Assembly: GCF_009834025.1 (NCBI RefSeq)
Contig: NZ_CP047156.1
Span: 124,001 to 188,000 of the forward strand
Direction of reading: 5' to 3'
DNA: 64,000 nucleotides
DNA from: Epidermidibacterium keratini
GTDB taxonomy: Bacteria > Actinomycetota > Actinomycetes > Mycobacteriales > Antricoccaceae
Below are positions 28,753-37,476 of this stretch, piece by piece (within the stretch, counting starts at the first letter, position 1; each line of letters begins with the position of its first letter). The notes under the pieces were generated by a model. The model was not told the origin of the DNA. It worked only from the letters and a program-made list of their open reading frames with translations, and searched no databases. Made by a program: the position numbers and the translations under genes.

Positions 28753-29010
28753 ATGCGTACGACGGTCAACATCGACGCCGATCTCCTGCGTCGAGCCAAG
28801 GAGCTCGCTGCTCGATCCGACCGCTCGCTCGGCGACGTGGTCGATGACGCGTTGCGCGTGTTGCTGCTGCGCGGTGAGACGGCGACGCCGCGCGCACCGG
28901 TGACCTTGACGCAATACGGCAGCGGGGGGCTACGGCCGGGGGTCGACCTCGATAACAAGGACGCGATGGCCGAACTCCTCGATGACGACGTGACGCATGC
29001 TGCTCGCTGA
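28753..29010 (+). CDS. vapB: VapB-type antitoxin
   Basis: 85 residues. The ribbon-helix-helix N-terminus MRTTVNIDADLLRRAKELAA with SLGDVVDDALRVLL should bind the operator upstream. The acidic C-terminus (DNKDAMAELLDDDVTH) would wrap the toxin. Its last 14 nt overlap the toxin gene. Confidence 0.85.
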   Translation: MRTTVNIDADLLRRAKELAARSDRSLGDVVDDALRVLLLRGETATPRAPVTLTQYGSGGLRPGVDLDNKDAMAELLDDDVTHAAR

Positions 29011-29425
29011 CGTCAACGTCTTCATTCACGCCCACCGCCCGGACACCGAGTCCTCGCAGGAGTACGCCGCGTGGCTGACCCGGGCCCTCACCGGGCCGGA
29101 ACCATTCGGGGTGAGCAGCCTCGTGCTTTCGGGGTTCCTACGGATCGTCACTAATCACCGCGTGTTCGCCGACCCGACTCCCCCGGACGTTGCGCTGGCG
29201 TTCTGTGAGGACGTCCGCAGTGCTCCGGCCGCAGTCATGACGTTGCCGGGACCTCGCCACTGGCAGATCTTCAGGCAGCTGTGCGAAGCAACGGGCGCTC
29301 GAGGCAACGTCGTTCCGGATGCCTATCTGGCGGCGCTTGCAATCGAGCACGGCGCGACGTGGATCAGCACCGACACCGGCTTCGCCAGGTTTCCCGGCCT
29401 GCGGTGGCGACGCCCGCTCGACTGA
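28997..29425 (+). CDS. vapC: VapC-type PIN-domain ribonuclease toxin
   Basis: 142 residues. PIN-domain acidic residues are visible: LLADVNVFIHAHR (first Asp), VVPDAYLAALA (third) and STDTGFARFPGL (fourth). VapC toxins cut specific RNAs, often tRNA or the 23S sarcin-ricin loop. The ATG at 28997 overlaps the antitoxin end, giving translational coupling. It converges on the amidase gene, with only 5 nt between stops. Confidence 0.87.
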   Translation: MLLADVNVFIHAHRPDTESSQEYAAWLTRALTGPEPFGVSSLVLSGFLRIVTNHRVFADPTPPDVALAFCEDVRSAPAAVMTLPGPRHWQIFRQLCEATGARGNVVPDAYLAALAIEHGATWISTDTGFARFPGLRWRRPLD

Positions 29426-29430
29426 CGAGA

Positions 29431-30858
29431 TCAGCCGAGATTGGGCCTGCGCGATGAGAAGCCCGTGGCCTGCTCGTAGACCTTCGCGATCGACAGCAGC
29501 TTGTCCTCTGCGCGGTGCTGGGTGACGATCTGCAGCCCGATCGGCAGGCTCGGCGCATCGCCTGTCGGCTCGCTGAAGCCGGCGGGCACGCTGATCGCCG
29601 GTGCCCCGGTCGGCGTGATGTCGCTGCAGGCGCGCATCCACTCCAGGTAGGTCGTCAGCTGCTGGCCGTTGATCTGCGTCGGGTAGTCCAGCCGCTCGTC
29701 GAAGGGCAGCACCTGCGTCACTGGCAGCAGCAGGGCGTCGTACTCGGTGAAGAAGGCGCGCACATTCTGGTAGAGCTGCTCACTCGCGGCGACCGCACGC
29801 GCGATGTCGGCGCCGGAGAGGCGCTGCCCCATCTCGACGTTCCACTTGATGGTGTCTTTGACGCCGTCGGGGAATCGCTCTATTACCGGCGCGAACTTTG
29901 CGGCGAACTGCCAGGCGCGTCTGACATTGAACGCGTCGTCGGCGAGGCTGAGATCAGGCATCGCACGCTCGACGTTTGCCCCGAGCGACTCGAAAGTCCG
30001 CCCCGCGGCCTCGATCGCCGCGACGACCGGCGCCTCGACCGGCATCGTGCCACCGAAGTCTGCGGCTACGGCGATCCGCAGCGATGCCGGGTCGACCGGC
30101 TGCACGTCGGCGTACGCCGAACCCGGTCGATCGAGCGCGGCCGGTGCGCGCAGGTCGGGGCCGGCCATGACCGACAGCAGCAGCGCGGTGTCATCGATGG
30201 TGCGAGCCATCGGTCCGGACGTTGCGAGGGTGTAGTCGCCGAACGGGTCCGGCGCGTTCGGCACTCGGCCCGGCGAGGGCCGCAACCCGACGACGTTGCA
30301 GAACGCGGCGGGGTTGCGAAGCGAGCCGCCCATGTCACTGCCGTCGGCAAACGCGACCATTCCGCACGCGAGCGCAGCGGCCGCGCCACCGGAGCTGCCG
30401 CCTGCCGACCGGTCCAGCGCATAGGGGTTGTGGGTGTAGCCGAAGACGGGGTTGAACGTGTGCGATCCCGCGGCGAACTCCGGGGTATTGGTCTTGCCGA
30501 GCGAGATCACCCCCGCGGCCTTCATCCGCTCGATCACCAGGTCGTCTGAGGCGGGCACGTTGTCGGCCAGTAGCGGCGATCCGCTCGTCGTGCGCATGCC
30601 GGCGGTCGCGTGGGTGTCCTTGTGCAGCACCGGTACGCCGTGCAACGCCGGCAGATCCTCCCCCGCCAAACGGCGCCGATCGGCCGCGTCGGCCTGCTCC
30701 AATGCGGCCTCGGCGGCGAGTGTGACGACGGCGTTGACCTGCGGGTTGACTGCCTCGATGCGACGTAGTGCCGCCTCAGTCGCCTCGCGCGAGGAGATCT
30801 CGCCGCTGCGGATCCGAGCTGCCAGCTCGCGCCCGCCTAGGTAGGAAATCTCATCCAT
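29431..30858 (-). CDS. Amidase-signature family amidohydrolase
   Basis: 475 residues. The Ser-cisSer-Lys triad is visible: Lys in GVPVLHKDTHATAG, cis-Ser and nucleophile Ser in DRSAGGSSGGAAAALACG. It hydrolyses a C-N amide bond, substrate unknown. The C-terminal region (TYLEWMRACSDITPTGAPAI) is typical. The ATG at 30858 has AAAGGGA 9 nt upstream. It diverges from the luciferase-like/hemerythrin gene. It is clearly related to the amidase at 45683-47098. Confidence 0.88.
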   Translation of the reverse strand: MDEISYLGGRELAARIRSGEISSREATEAALRRIEAVNPQVNAVVTLAAEAALEQADAADRRRLAGEDLPALHGVPVLHKDTHATAGMRTTSGSPLLADNVPASDDLVIERMKAAGVISLGKTNTPEFAAGSHTFNPVFGYTHNPYALDRSAGGSSGGAAAALACGMVAFADGSDMGGSLRNPAAFCNVVGLRPSPGRVPNAPDPFGDYTLATSGPMARTIDDTALLLSVMAGPDLRAPAALDRPGSAYADVQPVDPASLRIAVAADFGGTMPVEAPVVAAIEAAGRTFESLGANVERAMPDLSLADDAFNVRRAWQFAAKFAPVIERFPDGVKDTIKWNVEMGQRLSGADIARAVAASEQLYQNVRAFFTEYDALLLPVTQVLPFDERLDYPTQINGQQLTTYLEWMRACSDITPTGAPAISVPAGFSEPTGDAPSLPIGLQIVTQHRAEDKLLSIAKVYEQATGFSSRRPNLG

Positions 30859-30997
30859 CGCCGATCCCTTTCGCTCGCCTCCGCCCTCCAGCAGGAACGT
30901 ACCGCAGATCTCACGCCGCCCACGAGGCATGGCGTTCTCGTCCGGCGTAAGTTTTTGGCAACGGCATCCGGCGATTTCTTAAGCACAAGGAGACTCG

Positions 30998-32560
30998 ATG
31001 ACCGACTACGGGCAGGAGCTGGAGTTCGGCCTGTTCCTCTCCCCCGACGCGTCTGGCCCCGAGCGCATCCTGCAAAACGCGCAGCTCGCCGACGTACTCG
31101 GTCTGCAGCTGGTCACCTTCCAAGACCACCCTTATCAGGCAAAGCATCTCGATGCCTGGACGCTGCTGAGCTTCGTCGGTGCCCGCACTAACGCGGTCCG
31201 AGTCGCGCCCAACGTCGTATCGCTCCCACTGCGCCCGCCAGCAGTGCTGGCAAAGTCGGCCGCGACCCTCGATCTGCTCACCGGCGGCCGCGTCGACCTC
31301 GCGTTGGGCACCGGAGCGTTCTGGGACGCGATCGCGGCGGCGGGCGGTCCCCGGCGTACGCCCAAAGAAGCCGTCGACGCGTTGATCGAGGCGATCGAGA
31401 TCATCCGGGCATCGTGGGCCGGGCAGAGCATCCGCGTCGAGGGTGAGCACTACCGTGTCGTCGGCATGCACGGCGGGCCGCAGCCGGCGCACGACATCCC
31501 GATCTGGCTCGGCGCCTACGGCAAGCGGATGCTGCGGGTGACCGGGCGGCTGGCCGACGGCTGGGTGCCGAGCATGGGGTACGCCGACCCACCCGCGCTC
31601 GGCGCGATGAACCTGACGATCGACGAGGCCGCCGTAGCCGCAGGTCGCGACCCGGCGCAGATTCGCCGGATATACAACGTGTTTGGCCAGTTTGGCCGAC
31701 GCTCTGGCTTCCTGCGCGGCACGCCCGACGACTGGGCCGACGACCTGAGCCAACTCACGATCGAGCACGGCATGAGCACCTACGTCCTCGGCACCGATGA
31801 CCCCGACGTGATCCGGAGGTACGCCGAGGAGGTCGCGCCGGCGGTGCGCGAGAAGGTCGACAAGGCACGCAGTGCGCCGCGTCCCGAGCCGACCGACGGC
31901 GAGAGCGAGCGCGAGAAGATCTCCGTCACTGACCGCTCGGGACCGCGGCCGATGTCAGTCACTCCGACGCCCGATGACGGCACGCGCCTCGGTGAGATGC
32001 CTTGGGACGAAAGCGATCGGCCCACCGTGGCGCCACCGGAGAACGCAGAGTTCACCGATGCTCAGCAGGCGACGCCAGCCCACCTGATCGAGATTCACGA
32101 CGGGCTTCGCGCCGAGCTCGCACAGGTGCGCGAGATCGTCGCCCAGGTACGGCGCGGCCATCTGTCGGTCGGGCAGGCGCGATCGGTCATCAACACCATG
32201 ACGATGCGCCAGAACAACTGGACGCTCGGCGCCTACTGCGAGTCCTACTGCCGGATCGTCACTGGCCACCACACCTTGGAGGACCGCTCGATCTTCCCGC
32301 ACCTTCGCCGCTCGGACCCAGCGCTCGGTGAGGTGATCGACCGCCTCGAGGAAGAGCACGAGATCATTGCCGACGTCCTCTACGAGCTCGACCGCGCGCT
32401 GGTGGCTTTGGTCGAAGGTGAGGGATACGGTCGTGCTGGCGTTGCCGCGCTCGACGAGTTAGAAGACAAGGTCAACCTGCTGTCGGACACGCTGCTGTCG
32501 CACCTCGCCTATGAGGAGCGAGAGCTGCTGTATCCGTTGGCGAAGTACGGATTCTACTGA
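30998..32560 (+). CDS. Luciferase-like flavin oxidoreductase fused to a hemerythrin domain
   Basis: 520 residues in two parts. Residues 1 to ~285 are a luciferase-like (LLM) F420/FMN-dependent TIM barrel (VTFQDHPYQAKHLDAWTLLS, LDLLTGGRVDLALGTGAFWD, IWLGAYGKRMLRVTGRLADG). A charged linker of ~80 residues follows. The C-terminal ~150 residues are a hemerythrin bundle with the di-iron ligand pattern HLIEIHDGL, GHHTLEDRSIFPHL, EEEHEIIADVL and LLSHLAYEERELLYPL. AAGGAG lies 5 nt before the ATG. The fusion suggests O2, NO or iron sensing or delivery coupled to a flavin reaction. The FAD-dependent oxidoreductase gene starts 22 nt downstream. Confidence 0.88.
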   Translation: MTDYGQELEFGLFLSPDASGPERILQNAQLADVLGLQLVTFQDHPYQAKHLDAWTLLSFVGARTNAVRVAPNVVSLPLRPPAVLAKSAATLDLLTGGRVDLALGTGAFWDAIAAAGGPRRTPKEAVDALIEAIEIIRASWAGQSIRVEGEHYRVVGMHGGPQPAHDIPIWLGAYGKRMLRVTGRLADGWVPSMGYADPPALGAMNLTIDEAAVAAGRDPAQIRRIYNVFGQFGRRSGFLRGTPDDWADDLSQLTIEHGMSTYVLGTDDPDVIRRYAEEVAPAVREKVDKARSAPRPEPTDGESEREKISVTDRSGPRPMSVTPTPDDGTRLGEMPWDESDRPTVAPPENAEFTDAQQATPAHLIEIHDGLRAELAQVREIVAQVRRGHLSVGQARSVINTMTMRQNNWTLGAYCESYCRIVTGHHTLEDRSIFPHLRRSDPALGEVIDRLEEEHEIIADVLYELDRALVALVEGEGYGRAGVAALDELEDKVNLLSDTLLSHLAYEERELLYPLAKYGFY

Positions 32561-32582
32561 TATATCTACGATCGGAGACACC

Positions 32583-33944
32583 GTGAGCGACGAGTACGAC
32601 GTCATCGTGCTTGGTGGCGGCCCTGCTGGAGAGAACGCTGCGCAGTACGCCGTCCGAGGCTCGGATCGGACGGCAGCCATCGTCGAGCCCGAGCTGATGG
32701 GCGGCGAGTGCTCCTACTACGCGTGCATGCCGAGCAAGGCGATGCTGCGCCCGATCGACACCGTGGCCACAGCGCACCATCTCGGTGGGATCGCCCCATT
32801 GCCGGAGGTCGAGGTCGAGGGCGTGCTGAAGCGTCGCGACCAGTGGGTGCACAACTACGACGACTCCTCGCAGGCGAAGTGGGCCGAAGACCTCGGGATC
32901 AAGGTCGTGCGTGGGCACGGAGTGGTGACCGGCGATCGCGAGGTAAGGATCACCGGGCCGGACGGCGAGACGTGCACGCTGCGCGCGCGACTGGCCGTCG
33001 TTGACGCGACCGGCAGCGAGGCCGTCATCCCGGACGAGTACGCCACGACGATGCCGTGGACTTCGCGCGATGCGACCGGCGTACGCGACATTCCCGGACG
33101 GCTAGCGATTATCGGCGGTGGCGTCGTCGCGTGCGAGGCAGCCGGCTGGATGAGCGCCCTGGGCTCGACGGTCACGATGCTGGTGCGCGACCCGCGGCTG
33201 CTGGGACGCACCGAGGAGTTCGCCGGAGAACTGGTGGCAGATGGACTTCGCGACCAAGGCGTCGAGGTGCGCCTGGGTGCCCAGATCACCGGCGTACGCC
33301 GCGAGAAGCCAGCTGCCACTGGGATCGGGCGCGTGCACGGCGGACCGGTAACGATCACCGTCGACGGCTCGGAGGAGACCTTCGACGAGGTGCTGGTGGC
33401 GGTCGGGCGCCGCCCGCACAACAACGTGGAGCTGTCCGGTGACGATCCGGACTGGCTCTATCGCGTCGGTGACGCAAGCGGTGAGGCGCCGTTGACGCAC
33501 TGGGGCAAGTACCGCGCGCGCATCGTTGGTGACGAGATCGCGGCTCGCGCCGAGGGCCGCGCGCCGGCCACACCACCGCGCGATGTGCCTGTGCCGCAGG
33601 TGATCTTCACCGACCCGCAGGTCGCCGCCGTCGGCATGATAGCCAGCGAGGCACGCGACGCGGGTATCGAGATCCGGGTCGTCGACGTGCCGTTGTCATC
33701 GGCGGCAGGGACCGCGCTGGTCCGCGACGATGTCATCGGCCAAGCTCGGTTGCTGATTCGCAGCGACGACGACACGATCATCGGCGCGACGTTCGCCGGC
33801 CACGAGGTGGCCGAGCTCGTGCACGGCGCGACGATCGCGATCGTCGGCAAGGTGCCGCTCGATGTGCTGTGGCACGCTGTCCCGTCGTACCCGACCGCGA
33901 GCGAGATCTGGCTGCGGTTGCTGGAGGCCGCTCGTCAAACCTGA
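32583..33944 (+). CDS. FAD-dependent pyridine nucleotide-disulfide oxidoreductase
   Basis: 453 residues, lipoamide dehydrogenase/mercuric reductase fold. FAD-binding VIVLGGGPAG at the N-terminus, redox pair Cys43/Cys48 (GGECSYYACMPSK), NAD(P)-binding IIGGGVVACEAAG and a C-terminal dimer domain. Where lipoamide dehydrogenase has its HAHPTLSE dyad, this protein reads VPSYPTASE, so the catalytic His appears to be missing. A quinone or small-molecule disulfide substrate is therefore more likely than lipoamide. The GTG start has GGAG 6 nt upstream. It is probably co-transcribed with the LLM-hemerythrin gene and may pass electrons to it. Confidence 0.85.
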   Translation: MSDEYDVIVLGGGPAGENAAQYAVRGSDRTAAIVEPELMGGECSYYACMPSKAMLRPIDTVATAHHLGGIAPLPEVEVEGVLKRRDQWVHNYDDSSQAKWAEDLGIKVVRGHGVVTGDREVRITGPDGETCTLRARLAVVDATGSEAVIPDEYATTMPWTSRDATGVRDIPGRLAIIGGGVVACEAAGWMSALGSTVTMLVRDPRLLGRTEEFAGELVADGLRDQGVEVRLGAQITGVRREKPAATGIGRVHGGPVTITVDGSEETFDEVLVAVGRRPHNNVELSGDDPDWLYRVGDASGEAPLTHWGKYRARIVGDEIAARAEGRAPATPPRDVPVPQVIFTDPQVAAVGMIASEARDAGIEIRVVDVPLSSAAGTALVRDDVIGQARLLIRSDDDTIIGATFAGHEVAELVHGATIAIVGKVPLDVLWHAVPSYPTASEIWLRLLEAARQT

Positions 33945-33956
33945 TCACAACCCCGA

Positions 33957-35291
33957 TCAGGACTCACGCGGCACAGCAAGAGCCACCAGGGCCGCCGCCA
34001 GCAGGAAGCCGGTCATCAGCGCAAAGGCAGCTCCCCCTGCGACCGGCGTCGCGACAAACGCCGACGCGACGGCAAGTCCTGTGGCGCCGCCGAACTGCTT
34101 AGCGGTGTTCATCGCCCCCGAGGCCGCGCCGGCGTTCTCTCGACTCACCCCGCCGGTGGCAAGCATGGCAAGTGGCGTGTTCATCAGGCCGCCGCCGATA
34201 CCCACGACCAGCATCGGCGTGATCAGCGCAACGACGAGACCACCGCTGCTGTCATACGCCAGCCACGCGGTGCCGGCCGCTGCGATCGTTGCGCCAACCA
34301 TCGCAAGCGTTCGCGCACCAAGTCGTGACGCAAGGGCCGGGACACACCACAGGTTGACCACGATGATGCTGACCGTCAGCGGGAGAAAGGCGAGAGCTGT
34401 GGCAAGCGGGGACATCCCGAGCTGGCCCTGCATGCGATACGTGAGGAAGTACCAGATCGCAACCTGGAAGCACCCAGCACTCAGCAAGATCGCGACATTC
34501 CCTACCGCTACGGACCTGCTGCGCAGCACGTCCGACGGCAGCAGCGGACGGAGGCTACGTCGCTGCTGCCGCACGAGGACGGCGAGCAGCAACACCCCAC
34601 CGGCGAGCGCCCCTGCCGGCCACGACCATGGCACCGCCGGGTCACCGAACGTCGACAGACCGTAGATCATCCCCACCGACGCGGCGATCGCGAGAACTGC
34701 GGCGATTGGCTCGATCGCGCCCCGCGATGCCGTTTTGCCCTCGTGGCGCGACAAGGTCCTGGCCGCGAACAGGATGGCTGCACCCACGGGCACGTTGATC
34801 AAGAACACCGCGCGCCACGTGGCGACTTCCACAATTACGCCGCTCAGCACGTTGCCGACACCACCGCCGGCGACGCTTACGGCCGTCCAGATGGAGATCG
34901 CTCTGGTCCGGCCCGGACCCTCGGCGAAGGTGGTGGTGATCAGGGTCAGCGTCGCCGGCGATGCGATCGCGGCACCAAGGCCCTGTCCCGCACGGGCGAT
35001 CACGACCCATGCACCGTCCATGGCAAGCCCGCCGATCATGCTGGCGACGACGAAGACGATCACTCCGCCGCCCAACGCTCGCGATACGCCTACCGAGTCC
35101 GCGACCCGGGCGCCGACCAGCAGTGCTCCACCGAATGCAACGCCGTAGGCGAGGGCGACCCACGACCCTGCGGCCGCACTCATCGCGAGATCGGAGCCGA
35201 TCGACGGGAGCGCAATGTTCACGACTGACACATCGAGGACGATGAGCAGCTGCGTCGCACAGGCGACCCAGAGGACGAGACGCGGACGCAT
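33957..35291 (-). CDS. MFS drug efflux transporter (EmrB/QacA-like)
   Basis: 444 residues, very hydrophobic, about 12-14 membrane helices. TM1 QLLIVLDVSVVNIALPSIGS carries the Asp-containing motif of H+-coupled DHA2 drug exporters, and ISIWTAVSVAGGGVGNVLSG resembles the antiporter motif C region. It probably exports a toxic compound with H+ antiport. AAAGGAGG stands 6 nt before ATG 35291 (another ATG is 3 nt upstream). Divergent from a TetR gene with twin operators between them, so it should be TetR-controlled. Confidence 0.88.
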   Translation of the reverse strand: MRPRLVLWVACATQLLIVLDVSVVNIALPSIGSDLAMSAAAGSWVALAYGVAFGGALLVGARVADSVGVSRALGGGVIVFVVASMIGGLAMDGAWVVIARAGQGLGAAIASPATLTLITTTFAEGPGRTRAISIWTAVSVAGGGVGNVLSGVIVEVATWRAVFLINVPVGAAILFAARTLSRHEGKTASRGAIEPIAAVLAIAASVGMIYGLSTFGDPAVPWSWPAGALAGGVLLLAVLVRQQRRSLRPLLPSDVLRSRSVAVGNVAILLSAGCFQVAIWYFLTYRMQGQLGMSPLATALAFLPLTVSIIVVNLWCVPALASRLGARTLAMVGATIAAAGTAWLAYDSSGGLVVALITPMLVVGIGGGLMNTPLAMLATGGVSRENAGAASGAMNTAKQFGGATGLAVASAFVATPVAGGAAFALMTGFLLAAALVALAVPRES

Positions 35292-35304
35292 CATCCACCT
35301 CCTT

Positions 35305-35339
35305 TGATACAGTCGTATCAAGTTGATACGCACGTATCA
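35305..35339. promoter_or_regulatory. Twin TetR operators
   Basis: Two perfect 16-bp palindromes TGATACnnnnGTATCA, at 35305-35320 (spacer AGTC) and 35324-35339 (spacer GCAC), centred 19 bp apart. They lie between the divergent MFS and TetR genes. Confidence 0.88.
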
Positions 35340-35356
35340 AGGAGGCAGGGGTCACA

Positions 35357-35989
35357 ATGGACGATACCGGTCGACGTGCCGAGATCGTCGACGCAGCAGC
35401 AAGACTGTTCGAGCGCGGCGGCATCGAGGCCATCACCATGCGCGCAGTTGCACAGGAGGCCGGCGTCTCGCTACGGCTCGTCCAGTACTACGGAAGCAGC
35501 AAGGACGAGCTGCTCGTGGCGGTCCTTGAGCAGCACTCCTCAACCTCGCTGCGCCGTTGGAAGGCTCGACTGTCGCGAAGATCGGCCGAGCGTTCCCTAC
35601 CCGACGTCCTACGCACCTTCCTGCGCACGGCACTGCCTACGGACTCCGCGAGCCGGGCGTTGCATCGGGTCGGTACGTCGATCGAGCTGCTCGCGATAAC
35701 CGACGGCGGCGCAGTGGCAGCAGCATATGAGCGACACCTGGACGAGTTGGCCGATGTCCTCAGTGGCGCTCTCACGTCGGCAGAACCGCAGTTAGATGCC
35801 GAACACGCCCGACAGCTCGCACTGGAGGCCATGGCGATGGCGCACGGGATGGGAACGTTGTTGCTACTGCACCGCCTCGGCCGTCAACAGGCAGAGGAGT
35901 CGATCGACCGGTTCGCGCAGAACGCGGCTCTTAGCGATGAGCACGGGCCGAGGCAAACAGACAAATCGCCGCGGCCGTTGACAAGTTGA
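35357..35989 (+). CDS. TetR-family transcriptional regulator
   Basis: 210 residues. N-terminal helix-turn-helix: RAEIVDAAARLFERGGIEAI, MRAVAQEAGVSLRLVQYYGS, then KDELLVAVLEQH. The C-terminal helical domain should bind the inducing ligand. The two operators 18-52 nt upstream make it a likely autorepressor and repressor of the divergent efflux pump. GGAGGCAGGGGTCACA precedes the ATG. Its 3' end overlaps the convergent methyltransferase gene by 59 nt. Confidence 0.92.
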   Translation: MDDTGRRAEIVDAAARLFERGGIEAITMRAVAQEAGVSLRLVQYYGSSKDELLVAVLEQHSSTSLRRWKARLSRRSAERSLPDVLRTFLRTALPTDSASRALHRVGTSIELLAITDGGAVAAAYERHLDELADVLSGALTSAEPQLDAEHARQLALEAMAMAHGMGTLLLLHRLGRQQAEESIDRFAQNAALSDEHGPRQTDKSPRPLTS

Positions 35990-36785
35990 GCGACTCGGCG
36001 AGACCGCGGATAGGAATGCGCACCCGCACGTCGGCGAGCTCAGCGATCTCGTCGGGCAGTCCGTGTGCCTCGTTGCCAAACAGCCACGCGGTCGGCGGGG
36101 TCAGTCCCCCGCGGTCGATGAGCTCGTCGAGATCGAGGTCGGCCTCGCCCTCGGTGGCGATGACCTGCAGCCCCGCGTCGCGAATCGCGTTCACCGCCGC
36201 AGCTGGATCGGCGGCACGCGCGGCCGGGATGTGAAAGATGCTCCCGACGCTGGCGCGCACCGTCTTCGGATTGTAGAGATCGACACTCTCGCCGGCCAGT
36301 ACGACGCCGTCTGCGCCGGCAGCGTCCGCGCATCGCGCGATCGTTCCCGCGTTGCCGGGATCGCGTACGTCGACCGGCACCGCAAGCAGTCGCGGGCCGT
36401 TCGCGAGCACGTCGGCGATCGGGACGTCGAGTACGGCGCACCGGGCCACGATCCCCTGCGGCGTCACCGAATCGCTCAGCGACGCAAGCGCCTTGGCGGT
36501 GGCCTGATGCACCGGAATGCCTGCGGCTACGGCATTCCTACGGATGTCTGCGTGTCGGTCGCTGGCCTGCGGATCGGCGTACACCTCATCGACGTGGACG
36601 CGCAGGCCGCGCGGATGGGCGCGCCCGTGGAAGGCGACGGCCTCGCGGACCGCCTGCGGCCCTTCGGCCAGGAACGCACCCTCGCGGGTGCGGGCGGCGC
36701 GGCGCAACAGCTTGCGAGACGACGCAACCCGGGCGCTGCGCTCGGTGAGCGGCTGCCCGGGTTGCGTGGGTGACGGCGTGGCCAA
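35931..36785 (-). CDS. tsnR: TrmH/SpoU-family 23S rRNA 2'-O-methyltransferase
   Basis: 284 residues, SPOUT methyltransferase. An N-terminal substrate-binding domain (RKLLRRAARTREGAFLAEGP) precedes the knotted domain with its three motifs: VDVRDPGNAGTIARCADAAG, WLFGNEAHGLP and IPIRGLAESLNLSTAAAI. It should methylate ribose in rRNA with SAM. The start is TTG 36783-36785, which directly follows the rplT stop (TAG then TTG). There is no alternative ATG or GTG near the conserved N-terminus. The order rplT-tsnR is as in M. tuberculosis. Confidence 0.85.
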   Translation of the reverse strand: MATPSPTQPGQPLTERSARVASSRKLLRRAARTREGAFLAEGPQAVREAVAFHGRAHPRGLRVHVDEVYADPQASDRHADIRRNAVAAGIPVHQATAKALASLSDSVTPQGIVARCAVLDVPIADVLANGPRLLAVPVDVRDPGNAGTIARCADAAGADGVVLAGESVDLYNPKTVRASVGSIFHIPAARAADPAAAVNAIRDAGLQVIATEGEADLDLDELIDRGGLTPPTAWLFGNEAHGLPDEIAELADVRVRIPIRGLAESLNLSTAAAICLFASARAHR

Positions 36786-37163
36786 CTAGGCGGCCTTGTC
36801 GTCCTTCGCCGGAAGGTTGGCCTTGGCGACCTCGACGAGCGCGGCGAACGCGGTCTCGTCGGTGGCGGCCAGGTCGGCCAGGATCTTGCGGTCGACCTCG
36901 ACACCGGCGGCCTTCAGGCCCTGGATGAACCGGTTGTAGGTCAGGCCGTTGGCGCGAGCGCCGGCGTTGATGCGCTGGATCCACAACTGGCGGAAGTCGC
37001 CCTTGCGCGCCTTGCGGTCGCGGTAGTTGTAGGTGGCCGAGTGCAGGATCTGCTCCTTGGCCTTGCGGTACAGGCGCGAGCGCTGACCGCGGTAGCCGCT
37101 GGCCTGCTCGAGGACGCTGCGGCGCTTCTTCTGGGCGTTGACCGCCCGCTTTACACGTGCCAT
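36786..37163 (-). CDS. rplT: 50S ribosomal protein L20
   Basis: 125 residues. L20 binds 23S rRNA early in 50S assembly. Basic N-terminus [20 protein letters not shown] followed by [17 protein letters not shown] and [25 protein letters not shown] lies 10 nt before the ATG. In many bacteria L20 represses this operon through its mRNA; no obvious rRNA mimic was recognised here. Confidence 0.97.
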   Translation of the reverse strand: MARVKRAVNAQKKRRSVLEQASGYRGQRSRLYRKAKEQILHSATYNYRDRKARKGDFRQLWIQRINAGARANGLTYNRFIQGLKAAGVEVDRKILADLAATDETAFAALVEVAKANLPAKDDKAA

Positions 37164-37194
37164 GAGAATTCGTTCCTTATGTCTTCGAGTTCGG

Positions 37195-37389
37195 CTACTT
37201 GGCCAGGAGCTTCTTGATGCGCTTGGTATCGGCGGGGCTCAGCACCTCGATGCCGTCCAGGCGACGCTTGCGCTTGCTGGTCTTGTACTCGAACTTGTGC
37301 TGGCGGTTGGAACGCTCACGCACGAGCTTGCCCGAACCGGTAACGCGAACTCGCTTAGCGGTGCCCTTGTGGGTCTTCTGCTTTGGCAT
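37195..37389 (-). CDS. rpmI: 50S ribosomal protein L35
   Basis: 64 residues, small basic ribosomal protein: [40 protein letters not shown], then a C-terminal KRIKKLLAK. It lies between infC (87 nt) and rplT (31 nt) in the standard infC-rpmI-rplT operon. Confidence 0.97.
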   Translation of the reverse strand: MPKQKTHKGTAKRVRVTGSGKLVRERSNRQHKFEYKTSKRKRRLDGIEVLSPADTKRIKKLLAK

Positions 37390-37476
37390 TGGTCTTCTAG
37401 TTCCTTTGTTGTTACGTGCCCAGCAGCGGGTGCGCTGCGGGCCAGCCGCGCGGCGTACGGCGCGCCTGTGGTGCGG

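Noticed and set aside
26258-35989. A single genomic island
   Set aside because: The genes are accessory, but no integrase, transposase, tRNA target or direct-repeat ends were seen, and base composition looks like the flanks by eye.
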